Shown here: in pieces, positions 26,437-35,891 of the stretch | Layout of the letters: the number at the start of each line of letters is the position of its first letter | Position numbering within the stretch: position 1 is the stretch's first letter | Source of the DNA: an uncultured Ruminococcus sp. | GTDB taxonomy: Bacteria; Bacillota; Clostridia; Oscillospirales; Acutalibacteraceae | NCBI GenBank assembly: GCA_902786345.1 | Contig: CADACB010000023.1 | Coordinates: 1 to 45,292, forward strand | Length of the DNA: 45,292 nucleotides | Direction of reading: 5' to 3' | The notes under the pieces: generated by a model | Database searches by the model: none | What the model was told of the DNA's origin: nothing | The model's input: the letters and a program-made list of their open reading frames with translations, nothing else | Translations under genes and position numbers: made by a program

Positions 26437-26833
26437 ATGATCTTACAATGTCACGCCAGTCAAGATCACCACGTTCAAGGCCGTGAATAAGAACCTCGCC
26501 TGTAGCAATGTTTGTAGCAACAGGAATGTTGTGCATATCGCAAAGCCTGAGAAGATTCATATCATTAGGCTCGTGAGGTTTTGGATCAAGAGGATCTCTC
26601 AGGAAGATCAGCATATCTATTTCATTAAAGGCAATTCGTGCTGCAATCTGCTGATCGCCGCCCTGTGATCCTCCAAGAAACTTTTGTATTTCAAGACCTG
26701 TTGCTTCGGCAACCATTTTTCCGGTCGTACCTGTTGCACAAAGTGTATGTCTGCTGAGAATTCCGCAATATGCTATACAAAACTGTACCATAAGCTCCTT
26801 TTTTGCATCGTGTGCTATCAAAGCAATGTTCAT
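26435..26833 (-). CDS. mgsA: Methylglyoxal synthase
   Basis: A 132-residue enzyme that turns dihydroxyacetone phosphate into methylglyoxal and phosphate, a glycolytic bypass. [12 protein letters not shown] at the N-terminus, CATGTTG (phosphate-binding), [10 protein letters not shown] (catalytic Asp near 62) and [13 protein letters not shown] at the C-terminus are all family signatures. The frame opens seven codons earlier, but GGGGGT sits just upstream of the ATG at 26833 and the family starts there. Lies 41 bp downstream of minD, an arrangement common in Clostridia. Confidence 0.95.
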   Translation of the reverse strand: MNIALIAHDAKKELMVQFCIAYCGILSRHTLCATGTTGKMVAEATGLEIQKFLGGSQGGDQQIAARIAFNEIDMLIFLRDPLDPKPHEPNDMNLLRLCDMHNIPVATNIATGEVLIHGLERGDLDWRDIVRS

Positions 26834-26874
26834 TTCAGTAACCCCCAATATCATATTAAATTCATATTAAAATA

Positions 26875-27624
26875 TTAAATTATCGACTGTTTTAAGTTCA
26901 ACGGGCAGTTCTCTCCGTCAAGTCTTGCAGCAATTCTGTCAAAAGCCCCGGCAGCCTTGATCCTTCCTTCAATCGGCAGACCCTTCTGCGACGCATTTGC
27001 TGCTGCACTATCCTCAGGTATTACCCCCAGAAGCCTTGCGCCTGCTTCATCTATAACTGCGTCAAGATCGGCATAAACATTCATTTTCCTGAATTTGCGT
27101 TCGTTGAATCTGTTAATCACAAGGCTTATGTCTTCTATTGAGCAATATTGAAGCTTTCTTCTTACTTTATCACACCCTCTTACAGAAAGAGGCTCGGCAT
27201 TTGTTACAAGAACAGCCCTATCGGCAGGCGCGGCAGCTGTTTCAAAGCCAATACCTATTCCGGCAGGACAATCAATAAGAATGTGGTCATAATAGCCCTT
27301 AAGAACTTCTGTCAGCTGTTTCATAACAGAGGGGCTTATCTCATCACGTACATTCTGCGGAGCAGGAAGTATGTATAATTCCGGTACTGTTTTACACGGA
27401 TATATTGCACTTGCAGGGGGACAGTTCCCATTGATTATATCCGCAATATCAAACACAAGCTCACCGCTCACGCCAAGCATAAGATCTATTCCTCTCATAC
27501 CTGCGTCGCAGTCTATCAACAGAACCCTGTTGCCTCTTCTTACAAGCGCAGTACCAAGTCCTGCCGTTACCGTTGATTTTCCTGTTCCACCCTTTCCGGA
27601 TGTTATAACCGTCACTTTACCCAT
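26875..27624 (-). CDS. minD: Septum site-determining ATPase MinD
   Basis: A 249-residue ParA/MinD-type ATPase. The deviant Walker A motif is SGKGGTGKST (about 9-18), switch I contains DCDAGMRGIDLMLG, and Walker B is ILIDCPAGIG. In MinD proteins a C-terminal amphipathic helix binds membrane. Here the chain ends AFDRIAARLDGENCPLNLKQSII, with no obvious extra helix after the ATPase fold. The ATG at 27624 has GAGGT upstream; the TTG two codons earlier is less likely. It follows mrdA; minC and minE are not adjacent. Confidence 0.9.
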   Translation of the reverse strand: MGKVTVITSGKGGTGKSTVTAGLGTALVRRGNRVLLIDCDAGMRGIDLMLGVSGELVFDIADIINGNCPPASAIYPCKTVPELYILPAPQNVRDEISPSVMKQLTEVLKGYYDHILIDCPAGIGIGFETAAAPADRAVLVTNAEPLSVRGCDKVRRKLQYCSIEDISLVINRFNERKFRKMNVYADLDAVIDEAGARLLGVIPEDSAAANASQKGLPIEGRIKAAGAFDRIAARLDGENCPLNLKQSII

Positions 27625-27718
27625 TTTCAAAATACCTCTTTATTAACCATATCACACAATTTCAATAAAGTCAAGTCTTATCTTCTATTTTTTTCATACA
27701 AAACGCACAGTAAATTCA

Positions 27719-29695
27719 TTATCCTTCAAAATATGCATTCAGAATTTTTTTAACTGCATTTATGGCAACAAAGCTTTTTGCACCGTGCTCCACCATAATT
27801 CCTACGGCGATCTGAGGGTTGTCATAAGGAGCATAGCAAATGAAGTTTGCGTGGTCAGAGCCGCTGTTTTCGGCTGTACCTGTTTTTCCGGCAAGCTTTA
27901 TTTCATAGCCCTCAAGGGGTATATATGAGTTTGCGGCGCGGTACATTGCTTTTTGCACTTCCTTGAGATTTGCCTGACTCACTCCCATATCGTCAAGCTC
28001 CACAGGCTCACTTTTATATATTACATCCTTTCCTGAATAAGACACCACCCTGTCCACAACGTGGCTTTTAAGTCGTTTGCCGTTATTTGCTATGGTAGCG
28101 GCATAAGTTGCAAGCTGAAGCGGAGTAAACTGGTTGTCGGACTGTCCTATTGCAGCAGGTGAAACAAAGCTCGTGTACCACTCAGACCCCATAAGACTGC
28201 TATATTCCGGTCCTGCAAGCGTACCGGCGCTTTCAAGCACTTCTACACCTGTTTTAACTCCAAGTCCGCATCGCTTTGCATATTTATCCATATTTTCAAT
28301 ACCAAGAAGTCTGCCTGTTTCGGCGAAGAACACATTGCAGGAATGCTCCATTGCTTCATATACATCCTGCTCACCGTGATAGCCCATACACCACAGCTTA
28401 AGACCGCCTGTTGTATATACTCCGTCACAGCGAATTGAGGTGTGCGTGGTTATTTTTTTCTCCTGTAATGCAGCAGACGCCACAAGCGGCTTGAAGGTAG
28501 AGCCGGGTGCAAGCGCTCCCATAAACGCCCTGTCAAATAAAGGTACCTTTTTATCACTTGCAAGCTTTGTGTAATCGTCATAATACTTTGCAAGATCATA
28601 GCTTGGGTAATTTGCCGCACACAAAACCGAAAAATCCTTTACGTTCAATACAACAACAGCCGCTCCTGTACAGTCCGCACCCATATTTTTATCATTGACT
28701 TCCTTTGAATAGTCGTTGGCTTCCTTCACTGCCTCTTTGAGTGCCTTTTGTGCAACACCCTGAAGCTTTGAGTCAATGGTAAGATAAACGGAATTTCCCG
28801 GCTTTGTACTCTGCACATCCTTTAGCTTGATCTCGCCCGAGGCATCCTCTTCATATGTTTTGCTGCCGGATGTTCCCCTGAGGCTGCTCTCATATGCTGC
28901 CTCTATACCGCTCTTTCCAAGCCTGTCGTTAAAGGAATAGCCCTTTGATTTAAGCTCACTGTATTCCTCTTGTGAAATAAGTCCAGTAACACCCACAATA
29001 TGAGGCGCAACAGTTCCGTTTGCATAGGTTCTTACAGCAGACGCTTCAACAGTCACACCCTTAACATTGCTCATTCTTTCAGAAACAACAGACATGGCGC
29101 TCTCGCTTATTCCATCCGCAAAAATATAAGGCTGAGACTTACTGTAGGAATTTTTTGTCATATTATAACGTACACTTATAATATCACGCTGCTGTGACGC
29201 TCTGTAGTCCTCACAGCCATATCGTTCCACTAACAGTGCCATACATTCGGCGGCTGTTGAATAAGGATTCATATTAAGATTATCCTTGCTTTTAAGCTCG
29301 GTTATTTCATCCTGTTTTTTCTCGTCAAAAATATAGTTTCCGTTTTCATCAACAAGTATCGGCAGCTCGTCAGTCCATTTTTCACCGCACCTGTCCATAA
29401 CGTCAACAAGCTTTACTATTGTTTCATTAAGATCTTCATCCTTCATATAAAGCTTATTTATGACGATCCTGTAGCCTGTGAGATTCACTGCAAGTTCTTT
29501 GCCGTTTATATCAAATATTTCTCCTCTCAGTGCGTCAGTCTTAACCGTATAGGTTGTGGCTGTGTCTGCAATGTCTTCGTAATAATCCGACTCAACAACC
29601 TGCCACTGTATCAGTCTTGCTATAAACAACGCCGTTACTGCAAACACAGCAGCAAGCATTAAAGCATATCTTGCCTTTAAGGGCTTTTTCTCCAT
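27719..29695 (-). CDS. mrdA: Penicillin-binding protein 2 (elongasome transpeptidase)
   Basis: A 658-residue class B PBP that cross-links peptidoglycan during elongation with RodA and MreBCD. A single N-terminal membrane helix spans about 10-28, with a dimerisation domain containing RGEI near 57-60. The transpeptidase domain has S399-T-F-K402, S452-C-N454 and K604-T-G606. The SCN form of the SxN motif is unusual but acceptable (SxN requires only Ser and Asn). AGGTGG precedes the ATG. Between mreD and minD; rodA is not in the cluster. Confidence 0.93.
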   Translation of the reverse strand: MEKKPLKARYALMLAAVFAVTALFIARLIQWQVVESDYYEDIADTATTYTVKTDALRGEIFDINGKELAVNLTGYRIVINKLYMKDEDLNETIVKLVDVMDRCGEKWTDELPILVDENGNYIFDEKKQDEITELKSKDNLNMNPYSTAAECMALLVERYGCEDYRASQQRDIISVRYNMTKNSYSKSQPYIFADGISESAMSVVSERMSNVKGVTVEASAVRTYANGTVAPHIVGVTGLISQEEYSELKSKGYSFNDRLGKSGIEAAYESSLRGTSGSKTYEEDASGEIKLKDVQSTKPGNSVYLTIDSKLQGVAQKALKEAVKEANDYSKEVNDKNMGADCTGAAVVVLNVKDFSVLCAANYPSYDLAKYYDDYTKLASDKKVPLFDRAFMGALAPGSTFKPLVASAALQEKKITTHTSIRCDGVYTTGGLKLWCMGYHGEQDVYEAMEHSCNVFFAETGRLLGIENMDKYAKRCGLGVKTGVEVLESAGTLAGPEYSSLMGSEWYTSFVSPAAIGQSDNQFTPLQLATYAATIANNGKRLKSHVVDRVVSYSGKDVIYKSEPVELDDMGVSQANLKEVQKAMYRAANSYIPLEGYEIKLAGKTGTAENSGSDHANFICYAPYDNPQIAVGIMVEHGAKSFVAINAVKKILNAYFEG

Positions 29696-29741
29696 AGCTG
29701 TTCCACCTCACGATCAATATGAAGGAGCAATCCATAAGCCT

Positions 29742-30248
29742 TTATGTGTCACCAAGTCTTTTATTTATTACACTGTTAAGCCCATACATCACAGGCATAA
29801 ACACAAGAGTATATATAATCCTGGGAATATAATGTCTTACAAAAAAGCTCCAGCCGTCCGTATAACCTGCAAGCAGATAATAAAAAACAAACTGCAAAAA
29901 AATTATCAGCGGTATGCCGATAAAAGCCGCCAGCATTGTTGTCAGCAGATTTGTTCTTATGTAATTTTTGGTAAGTGTACTCACAATAAAACACATTATC
30001 ACAAGCATAATTGTATAAAAGCCCACCGCTCCGCTATAAGAGCAGTCGGCAAGAAAGCCGCACACCACGGCAAATATCATTGCCGGTATGTCAGGCTCGA
30101 AAACAGCTATTGAAACAGCAAGCGGAAGAAGTATTATACCCTTTCCGCCAAACACCTCAGGCAGAAGATAAGGAGTTGTCTGAAGTACAAATACAAGCAC
30201 CGCCTCTACCGCATAAGCAATATATTTCACAACACGGAATCTGTTCAT
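29742..30248 (-). CDS. mreD: Rod shape-determining protein MreD
   Basis: A 168-residue membrane protein with about five hydrophobic helices, matching the size and hydropathy of MreD. The sequence is weakly conserved in this family, so the call rests mainly on its position between mreC and mrdA and on the C-terminal 'YTLVFMPVMYGLNSVINKRL', which resembles MreD ends. CGGAGGC precedes the ATG. Part of the mreB-mreC-mreD-mrdA series. Confidence 0.85.
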   Translation of the reverse strand: MNRFRVVKYIAYAVEAVLVFVLQTTPYLLPEVFGGKGIILLPLAVSIAVFEPDIPAMIFAVVCGFLADCSYSGAVGFYTIMLVIMCFIVSTLTKNYIRTNLLTTMLAAFIGIPLIIFLQFVFYYLLAGYTDGWSFFVRHYIPRIIYTLVFMPVMYGLNSVINKRLGDT

Positions 30249-30270
30249 ACCGAAGCCTCCGATTTACCGT

Positions 30271-31146
30271 TCAGTTACGGGAGCTTTCCTGTTTTTCACG
30301 GGAAGTCTCCTCAATATCTCCCTTACCGCTGAAATTCACGACAATTGCAACAGACGAAACGTCCTTCACATTTTCAAACGGCTCTATCACAGCAACGGGT
30401 AAACCTGTATAGCTGTCGTGAGAAAGCTCCTTTATCTTGCCGATCTTAAGATTTTTAGGGAATATACCTCCATAGCCCGAGGTAACAATAATATCGTCCT
30501 TTTCCATTTTATTCTGAGCTGATATATTTATAAGTCTTGTTATTCCGTCATCTGAGATTTCAGGACTTCCCGAAATTATACCGCCCTCAGTTGTTTTTTT
30601 GTCAGAAGCCCCGATGCTTGCATCGGGTGAAAGTATCGTAGTTACCTTACACGACCTTGGCGCAACTTCACAAACCCAGCCCACAAGACCGTTTTCCGTC
30701 ATTACAGGATCATTGAGCCTTATGCCGTCAGCACTTCCCTTATCCGCCGTAAAGCCATAGAAATTCTCGTTGGGATCTCTGCCGATAACAGTTGCAGGAA
30801 CAACAGAAAAATCCGTATTTTCCTTTTTTATATCATAAAATTTTGTAAGCTCTTCATTTTGTCTTTTAATATCATAATATTCAACAAGCATATCGTTAAG
30901 TCTGCGGTTTTCTTCTTCAAGCTCACTGACTTCCTTCTGAAGCTGTTCATTGCTTTTGGGCGGAGTAAGAACATCACCTGTTGTATAAGCTCCTCCTGAC
31001 GCAACCTGCTGTATTGGAGTGAGAATAAAGCTTGTCATAAAATTATTGACATAACTGTTGCCTGATGATACCAGTGCCACTACAAGAAAAAACACCACTA
31101 TCGTCACCATAACCTTAAAGCCCTTACACGAAAAAAAGCCGTTCAC
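30271..31146 (-). CDS. mreC: Rod shape-determining protein MreC
   Basis: A 291-residue bitopic protein that links MreB to the extracellular elongation machinery. It has a short cytoplasmic stretch, a membrane helix about 11-30, a coiled coil about 65-100 (QKEVSELEEENRRLNDML), then two beta-barrel domains to about 270 and a charged tail. It starts at a GTG. Several in-frame GTGs occur at 31146-31161, and GAGGTG at 31153-31158 fits the 31146 start, giving MNGFFSCKGFK as in other MreCs. Lies 119 bp after mreB, across a hairpin. Confidence 0.9.
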   Translation of the reverse strand: MNGFFSCKGFKVMVTIVVFFLVVALVSSGNSYVNNFMTSFILTPIQQVASGGAYTTGDVLTPPKSNEQLQKEVSELEEENRRLNDMLVEYYDIKRQNEELTKFYDIKKENTDFSVVPATVIGRDPNENFYGFTADKGSADGIRLNDPVMTENGLVGWVCEVAPRSCKVTTILSPDASIGASDKKTTEGGIISGSPEISDDGITRLINISAQNKMEKDDIIVTSGYGGIFPKNLKIGKIKELSHDSYTGLPVAVIEPFENVKDVSSVAIVVNFSGKGDIEETSREKQESSRN

Positions 31147-31188
31147 AGTCACCCACCTCACTTAAAAGCCTGCTCTTCATTCTATGGT

Positions 31189-31228
31189 AACAAAGCGACG
31201 GTTACAGATCAGTGACCGCCGCTTTGTT
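31189..31228 (-). other. Stable hairpin between mreB and mreC
   Basis: AACAAAGCG (31189-31197) pairs with CGCTTTGTT (31220-31228), and CGGT (31199-31202) with ACCG (31215-31218), with one A/C mismatch. On the coding (minus) strand no T run follows, so it is not a classical terminator. It could be an RNA processing or stability site that sets the MreB to MreC ratio. Confidence 0.6.
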
Positions 31229-31265
31229 AGCGTTTATAATATTTTTTATATACCGTCTTTATGCT

Positions 31266-32264
<999 letters not shown>

Positions 32265-32376
32265 TCAGGAAGTATCTTATATCAACCGTTCCTTTATCAA
32301 TTGATACAATAAGCTTTTCCTTTTCCGCAATAAATCTGATATTCCAGATTATTCCTTTTGCAGATTACCAAAATAT

Positions 32377-32405
32377 ATTATAACCTTTAAAATCTCCAAT
32401 CTCAA
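32377..32405 (-). promoter_or_regulatory. Promoter of the mre cluster
   Basis: On the minus strand, TTGAGA at 32400-32405 and a perfect TATAAT at 32377-32382 with a 17-bp spacer, giving a 5' leader of about 125 nt. Confidence 0.65.
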
Positions 32406-32514
32406 CTAAAAAATCGTCATATTTCCGACTTCTACTTTACAATTAAAAAAAGGGGCATAAAGATATGTTTTTTTGTTTAAATATATGAAAACAGCCGTCA
32501 TATTTCGTCATTCT

Positions 32515-32961
32515 TCACAGTTTTCCGCTTGAACCAAAGCCGCCCTCACCGCGTTTGGTGCTACCAAGCTCCTCACTCTGAACGAACTCTGCATTTACGA
32601 CAGGCATAATGACCATCTGTGCTACACGCTCGTTCGGCTCTATTGTGTAAGGCTCGCTTGAAACATTGCAGAGTCCTACGCATATTTCTCCTCTGTAATC
32701 ACTGTCTACAACACCAACACTGTTTGCAAGGGTTATTCCGTGTTTTACTCCAAGTCCGCTTCTTGCAAAAAGAAATGCTGCAAGCGTTTTATCCTCAAGT
32801 TCAATTGCAATTCCTGTGGGTATCTTTACAAGCTCTCCCGGATTGAGGGTGACCGGTTCGGTTATGCAGGCATACAGATCTGCACCTGCCGAGCCTTCAG
32901 TTGCTCTTTTGGGAACTATGGCATTTTCATTAAGTTTTTTTACCTTTACAATACTTTTCAT
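32515..32961 (-). CDS. dut: dUTP diphosphatase
   Basis: A 148-residue trimeric dUTPase that hydrolyses dUTP to dUMP. All five motifs are present: AGADLYA, ARSGLGVKHGI, GVVDSDYRGEI, NERVAQMVIMPV and the flexible C-terminal RGEGGFGSSG. Length is normal. AAAGAGGT precedes the ATG. It lies 68 bp after the U32 peptidase gene on the same strand and may share its transcript. Confidence 0.96.
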   Translation of the reverse strand: MKSIVKVKKLNENAIVPKRATEGSAGADLYACITEPVTLNPGELVKIPTGIAIELEDKTLAAFLFARSGLGVKHGITLANSVGVVDSDYRGEICVGLCNVSSEPYTIEPNERVAQMVIMPVVNAEFVQSEELGSTKRGEGGFGSSGKL

Positions 32962-33029
32962 TATAATTACCTCTTTCTTGTTTTCAACATTTTCAACTTA
33001 TTTTAACACATCAAATCAAACATTTTCAA

Positions 33030-35090
33030 CTATTCAACACCACGGTAATATAATCCGCGTGTAAACGACCCTTTATTACAAATTCCGCTGTTGAAAGCCA
33101 CAAAGATTTCCCCGATTTCAACCGGGTTTTCAACACTGAACCTCAGAACCTCAAAATCCACCCCGCGTATCTCGTTTTTTCTGTCAGACAAAACAAGCGG
33201 TACGGAATTAAGTATCTCTGTACATCCGCCGTATTTCTGCATCGGGAATTCAATGCCCTTTCTGTCGTGAAGCACCATCTCAGTGCTTTTTCCGGTATAG
33301 TCCGGCGAGTTTTCAGCAGGACAATTCCTTGTAAGCATAAGCGGAAGTCTGCCTGCACTTATTATTCCTACAGGGATTTTTCCGCCTATCCTTTCTATCT
33401 GCTCAAGAGTCAGTTCAAAGGAAAGCTCAATGTCAAGCAAACCGTTCTTCTCAGCCCACTCAACCGCTGCCGTATTTGTCACATTCAGTCCGAAGCCGCC
33501 GTGAATATCCATATCAAGCTCTTTTGCAATCTCTACAGAACCAAGGTTTGACGCCAGAACTTCATTTATTCCCAAGAACTGTATATGTCTTAGTTTTTCA
33601 TATATTTTCCGTTCTTCTCCGAACATACCTCTTGGAATCTCAACCGCAAGCGCAAAGCCCCTGTCAAGAAGAGAATTATATTCATCATCACTAAGAGTGA
33701 GCGGAACATAAATCAGCTCGCTGTCAAGAAATTCATCGGGAACATATCCGTTTGTAAAACGTGCACGAAAATATTTCGGCTTTACTTTTTTTCGTGTATC
33801 GGTCTTCGGAAAATTAATATCATTGAATTCAACTGCATCTCTTGCCGTACGTTTTTCAAGAAGCCTGTCAAGCGCCTCTCGTCTTAGTGAGTTGAGTGAA
33901 AGTGCGGGAAGTGAGAGTCCGTCATCAAGCTTTATATCCAACCTGTCAAAATAAAACGGCGTGCCTCCTGTTTTCTGTATATAGCTTCGGCATTTTTCAT
34001 CACTCAGGGCAACCTTTATCGCCGCCTCAGGAACTGCGCCCTTAACTGTAACATTTCTTCCCTCATCATCAGTAACATCAAGAACACTCTGCATGCCGCT
34101 GTGAATATCAAGTGAAGCAGTCAGAGGTACTCTCTGTCTTTCATCCTTATACATATTATGTATAGCTCCGTAAACTTTATTCGTGGCTGACGTCACATCC
34201 TCCTTAGAGCGTATACCGAACATATCTCTGCCTGTTCTGCCTGTATAATAACCGTCTGTAAAACCCGAACGTGAAAACACTGCTTCAAGCTTGCCGTATA
34301 ATTCGGGATCAACCCTTCCCATATCCAGACTTTGCCTGCACGCCGCTACGGATATTGCCGTATATTCAGGACGTTTCATTCTGCCCTCAATTTTTGCCGA
34401 GGCTATCCCCATCTCCTCCAGCTCACGAAGATGACTTATTAAAGAACAATCCTTAAGACTAAGATCGTGTCCGGTTCCGCCCCTGACTGAAAACGGCAGT
34501 CTGCATGGCTGCGCACAAGCCCCTCTGTTTCCGCTTCTTGAGCCAAGCATTGCACTGAAATAGCATTGTCCCGACACACTCATACAAAGAGCTCCGTGTA
34601 CGAACACCTCAAGCTCTATCGGGCTTTCCTTTGCAATTTCACAGATCTCCTCACGGCTCAGCTCACGCGACAGCACTGCTCTTTTAAAGCCGTTTTTATA
34701 AAGCAGCTCTACTCCCTTAGGCGTATGTACAGACATCTGGGTCGAAGCGTGTATCCTCATATCCGGAGCTGCCTGACGCACCATAGACGCAAAACCTATA
34801 TCCTGCATTATAAGCGCGTCAACAGGTATACTGCACGCATATTCTATTATTTCCATAGCCCTTGGCAGCTCATCATCGCGCATAAGCGTATTGCAGGCAA
34901 GATATACCTTAACTCCTCTTGCGTGACAATATTCTACAGCAGTTCTCAGCTGTTCCCTGTCAAAATTCTGTGCAGACGATCTTGCGCTCAGCTTCCACGC
35001 GCCAAGATATACTGCGTCTGCTCCGCATCTCACCGCAGGAAAAATTGAATCAGGTCCGCCTGCCGGGGCAAGTATTTCCATTTTATTCAT
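33030..35090 (-). CDS. Peptidase U32 family protein with DUF3656
   Basis: A 686-residue protein of the U32 family. The N-terminal MEILAPAGGPDSIFPAVRCGADAVYLG, the core 'ELEVFVHGALCMSVSGQCYFS' and the Cys set in 'SGNRGACAQPCRLPF' (about 180-200) are diagnostic. A DUF3656-like domain follows the core. Bacterial relatives are linked to tRNA and rRNA hydroxylation (TrhP/RlhA) and carry an iron-sulfur site, so peptidase activity should not be assumed. The ATG at 35090 overlaps the zapA stop (ATGA), with AAGGTGG upstream. The zapA-U32 pairing is frequent in Clostridia. Confidence 0.88.
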   Translation of the reverse strand: MNKMEILAPAGGPDSIFPAVRCGADAVYLGAWKLSARSSAQNFDREQLRTAVEYCHARGVKVYLACNTLMRDDELPRAMEIIEYACSIPVDALIMQDIGFASMVRQAAPDMRIHASTQMSVHTPKGVELLYKNGFKRAVLSRELSREEICEIAKESPIELEVFVHGALCMSVSGQCYFSAMLGSRSGNRGACAQPCRLPFSVRGGTGHDLSLKDCSLISHLRELEEMGIASAKIEGRMKRPEYTAISVAACRQSLDMGRVDPELYGKLEAVFSRSGFTDGYYTGRTGRDMFGIRSKEDVTSATNKVYGAIHNMYKDERQRVPLTASLDIHSGMQSVLDVTDDEGRNVTVKGAVPEAAIKVALSDEKCRSYIQKTGGTPFYFDRLDIKLDDGLSLPALSLNSLRREALDRLLEKRTARDAVEFNDINFPKTDTRKKVKPKYFRARFTNGYVPDEFLDSELIYVPLTLSDDEYNSLLDRGFALAVEIPRGMFGEERKIYEKLRHIQFLGINEVLASNLGSVEIAKELDMDIHGGFGLNVTNTAAVEWAEKNGLLDIELSFELTLEQIERIGGKIPVGIISAGRLPLMLTRNCPAENSPDYTGKSTEMVLHDRKGIEFPMQKYGGCTEILNSVPLVLSDRKNEIRGVDFEVLRFSVENPVEIGEIFVAFNSGICNKGSFTRGLYYRGVE

Positions 35091-35605
35091 ATGTTCCACC
35101 TTATCTGATCGGAATTTTCTTCATCATTCTTTTCTTCGGATACATCAGCGGCTTCTTCACCGTCTGACACATTCATCTTTTTTCGCTGACGTTTTATTGC
35201 AGGAGAGATAGGAGCATTTTCGTTTATAGTAGGACTATCTTCACAAAGACGTCTTCTATAGATTTCCGCATCCTTTTTCAGCCTGCGGTTCTCCTTTTCA
35301 AGCTCACTGTTCTTGGCGCCTGCCCTTATAATATCTTCAAAATATGAAACAAGCTGTTTTTTAAGCTGTTCAATATCCTTATCCTTTTTATTCATCTCAT
35401 CACGGTAATTTATCGCAGTGAGTATTGCCGCTGCCGTAACCGAGCTTCTTCCCGAGGCACACATATTCCTTATGCTGTCGTCTACCTGCCGTGCAAGCTC
35501 ACGGGAATATTCCTCATCCTCTGAGGATAATACCGTAAAGCGGTTATCCGCAACGGTTATTGTTATCTTCTTTTTTTCCTTGCTGTCTTCTCCCAAATAT
35601 AACAC
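35087..35605 (-). CDS. zapA: Cell division protein ZapA with extended C-terminus
   Basis: A 172-residue protein. Residues about 10-55 form the ZapA head (KKKITITVADNRFTVLSSEDEEYSRELARQVDD), followed by a coiled coil to about 118 and an acidic, probably disordered tail (SDGEEAADVSEEKNDEENSD). ZapA bundles FtsZ filaments at the division ring. The Gram-positive protein is usually near 85-100 residues, so the tail of about 60 residues is an extension. It starts at GTG (35605); a TTG three codons later with GGGGTG upstream is an alternative. Coupled to the U32 gene. Confidence 0.85.
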   Translation of the reverse strand: MLYLGEDSKEKKKITITVADNRFTVLSSEDEEYSRELARQVDDSIRNMCASGRSSVTAAAILTAINYRDEMNKKDKDIEQLKKQLVSYFEDIIRAGAKNSELEKENRRLKKDAEIYRRRLCEDSPTINENAPISPAIKRQRKKMNVSDGEEAADVSEEKNDEENSDQIRWNI

Positions 35606-35802
35606 CCCATTTGCGTTTCGGATAATTTTATTATATTACATTTCCCCAAAATATGAAAGCTTTTTCATTGCTTTATTATTATCCCTTTTCATTATTTCCT
35701 GATTTAATGTATAATGTTCACATTTAATTAACAGCTACTCTTTTATTCTTCATAAAACAACATCTTTAGCCATATTATAACAAATAATATTACAAAATTC
35801 TG

Positions 35803-35831
35803 TTGAAAATTTATTGCATATGGTATATAAT
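35803..35831 (+). promoter_or_regulatory. Promoter of glgP
   Basis: TTGAAA at 35803-35808 and a perfect TATAAT at 35826-35831 with a 17-bp spacer, 60 bp before the ATG. Confidence 0.75.
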
Positions 35832-35891
35832 AATTTTTGAATTGTTTAAAATGCTTCAATTCATTTAGCCAATTCAGAGAGGGGTATGATT

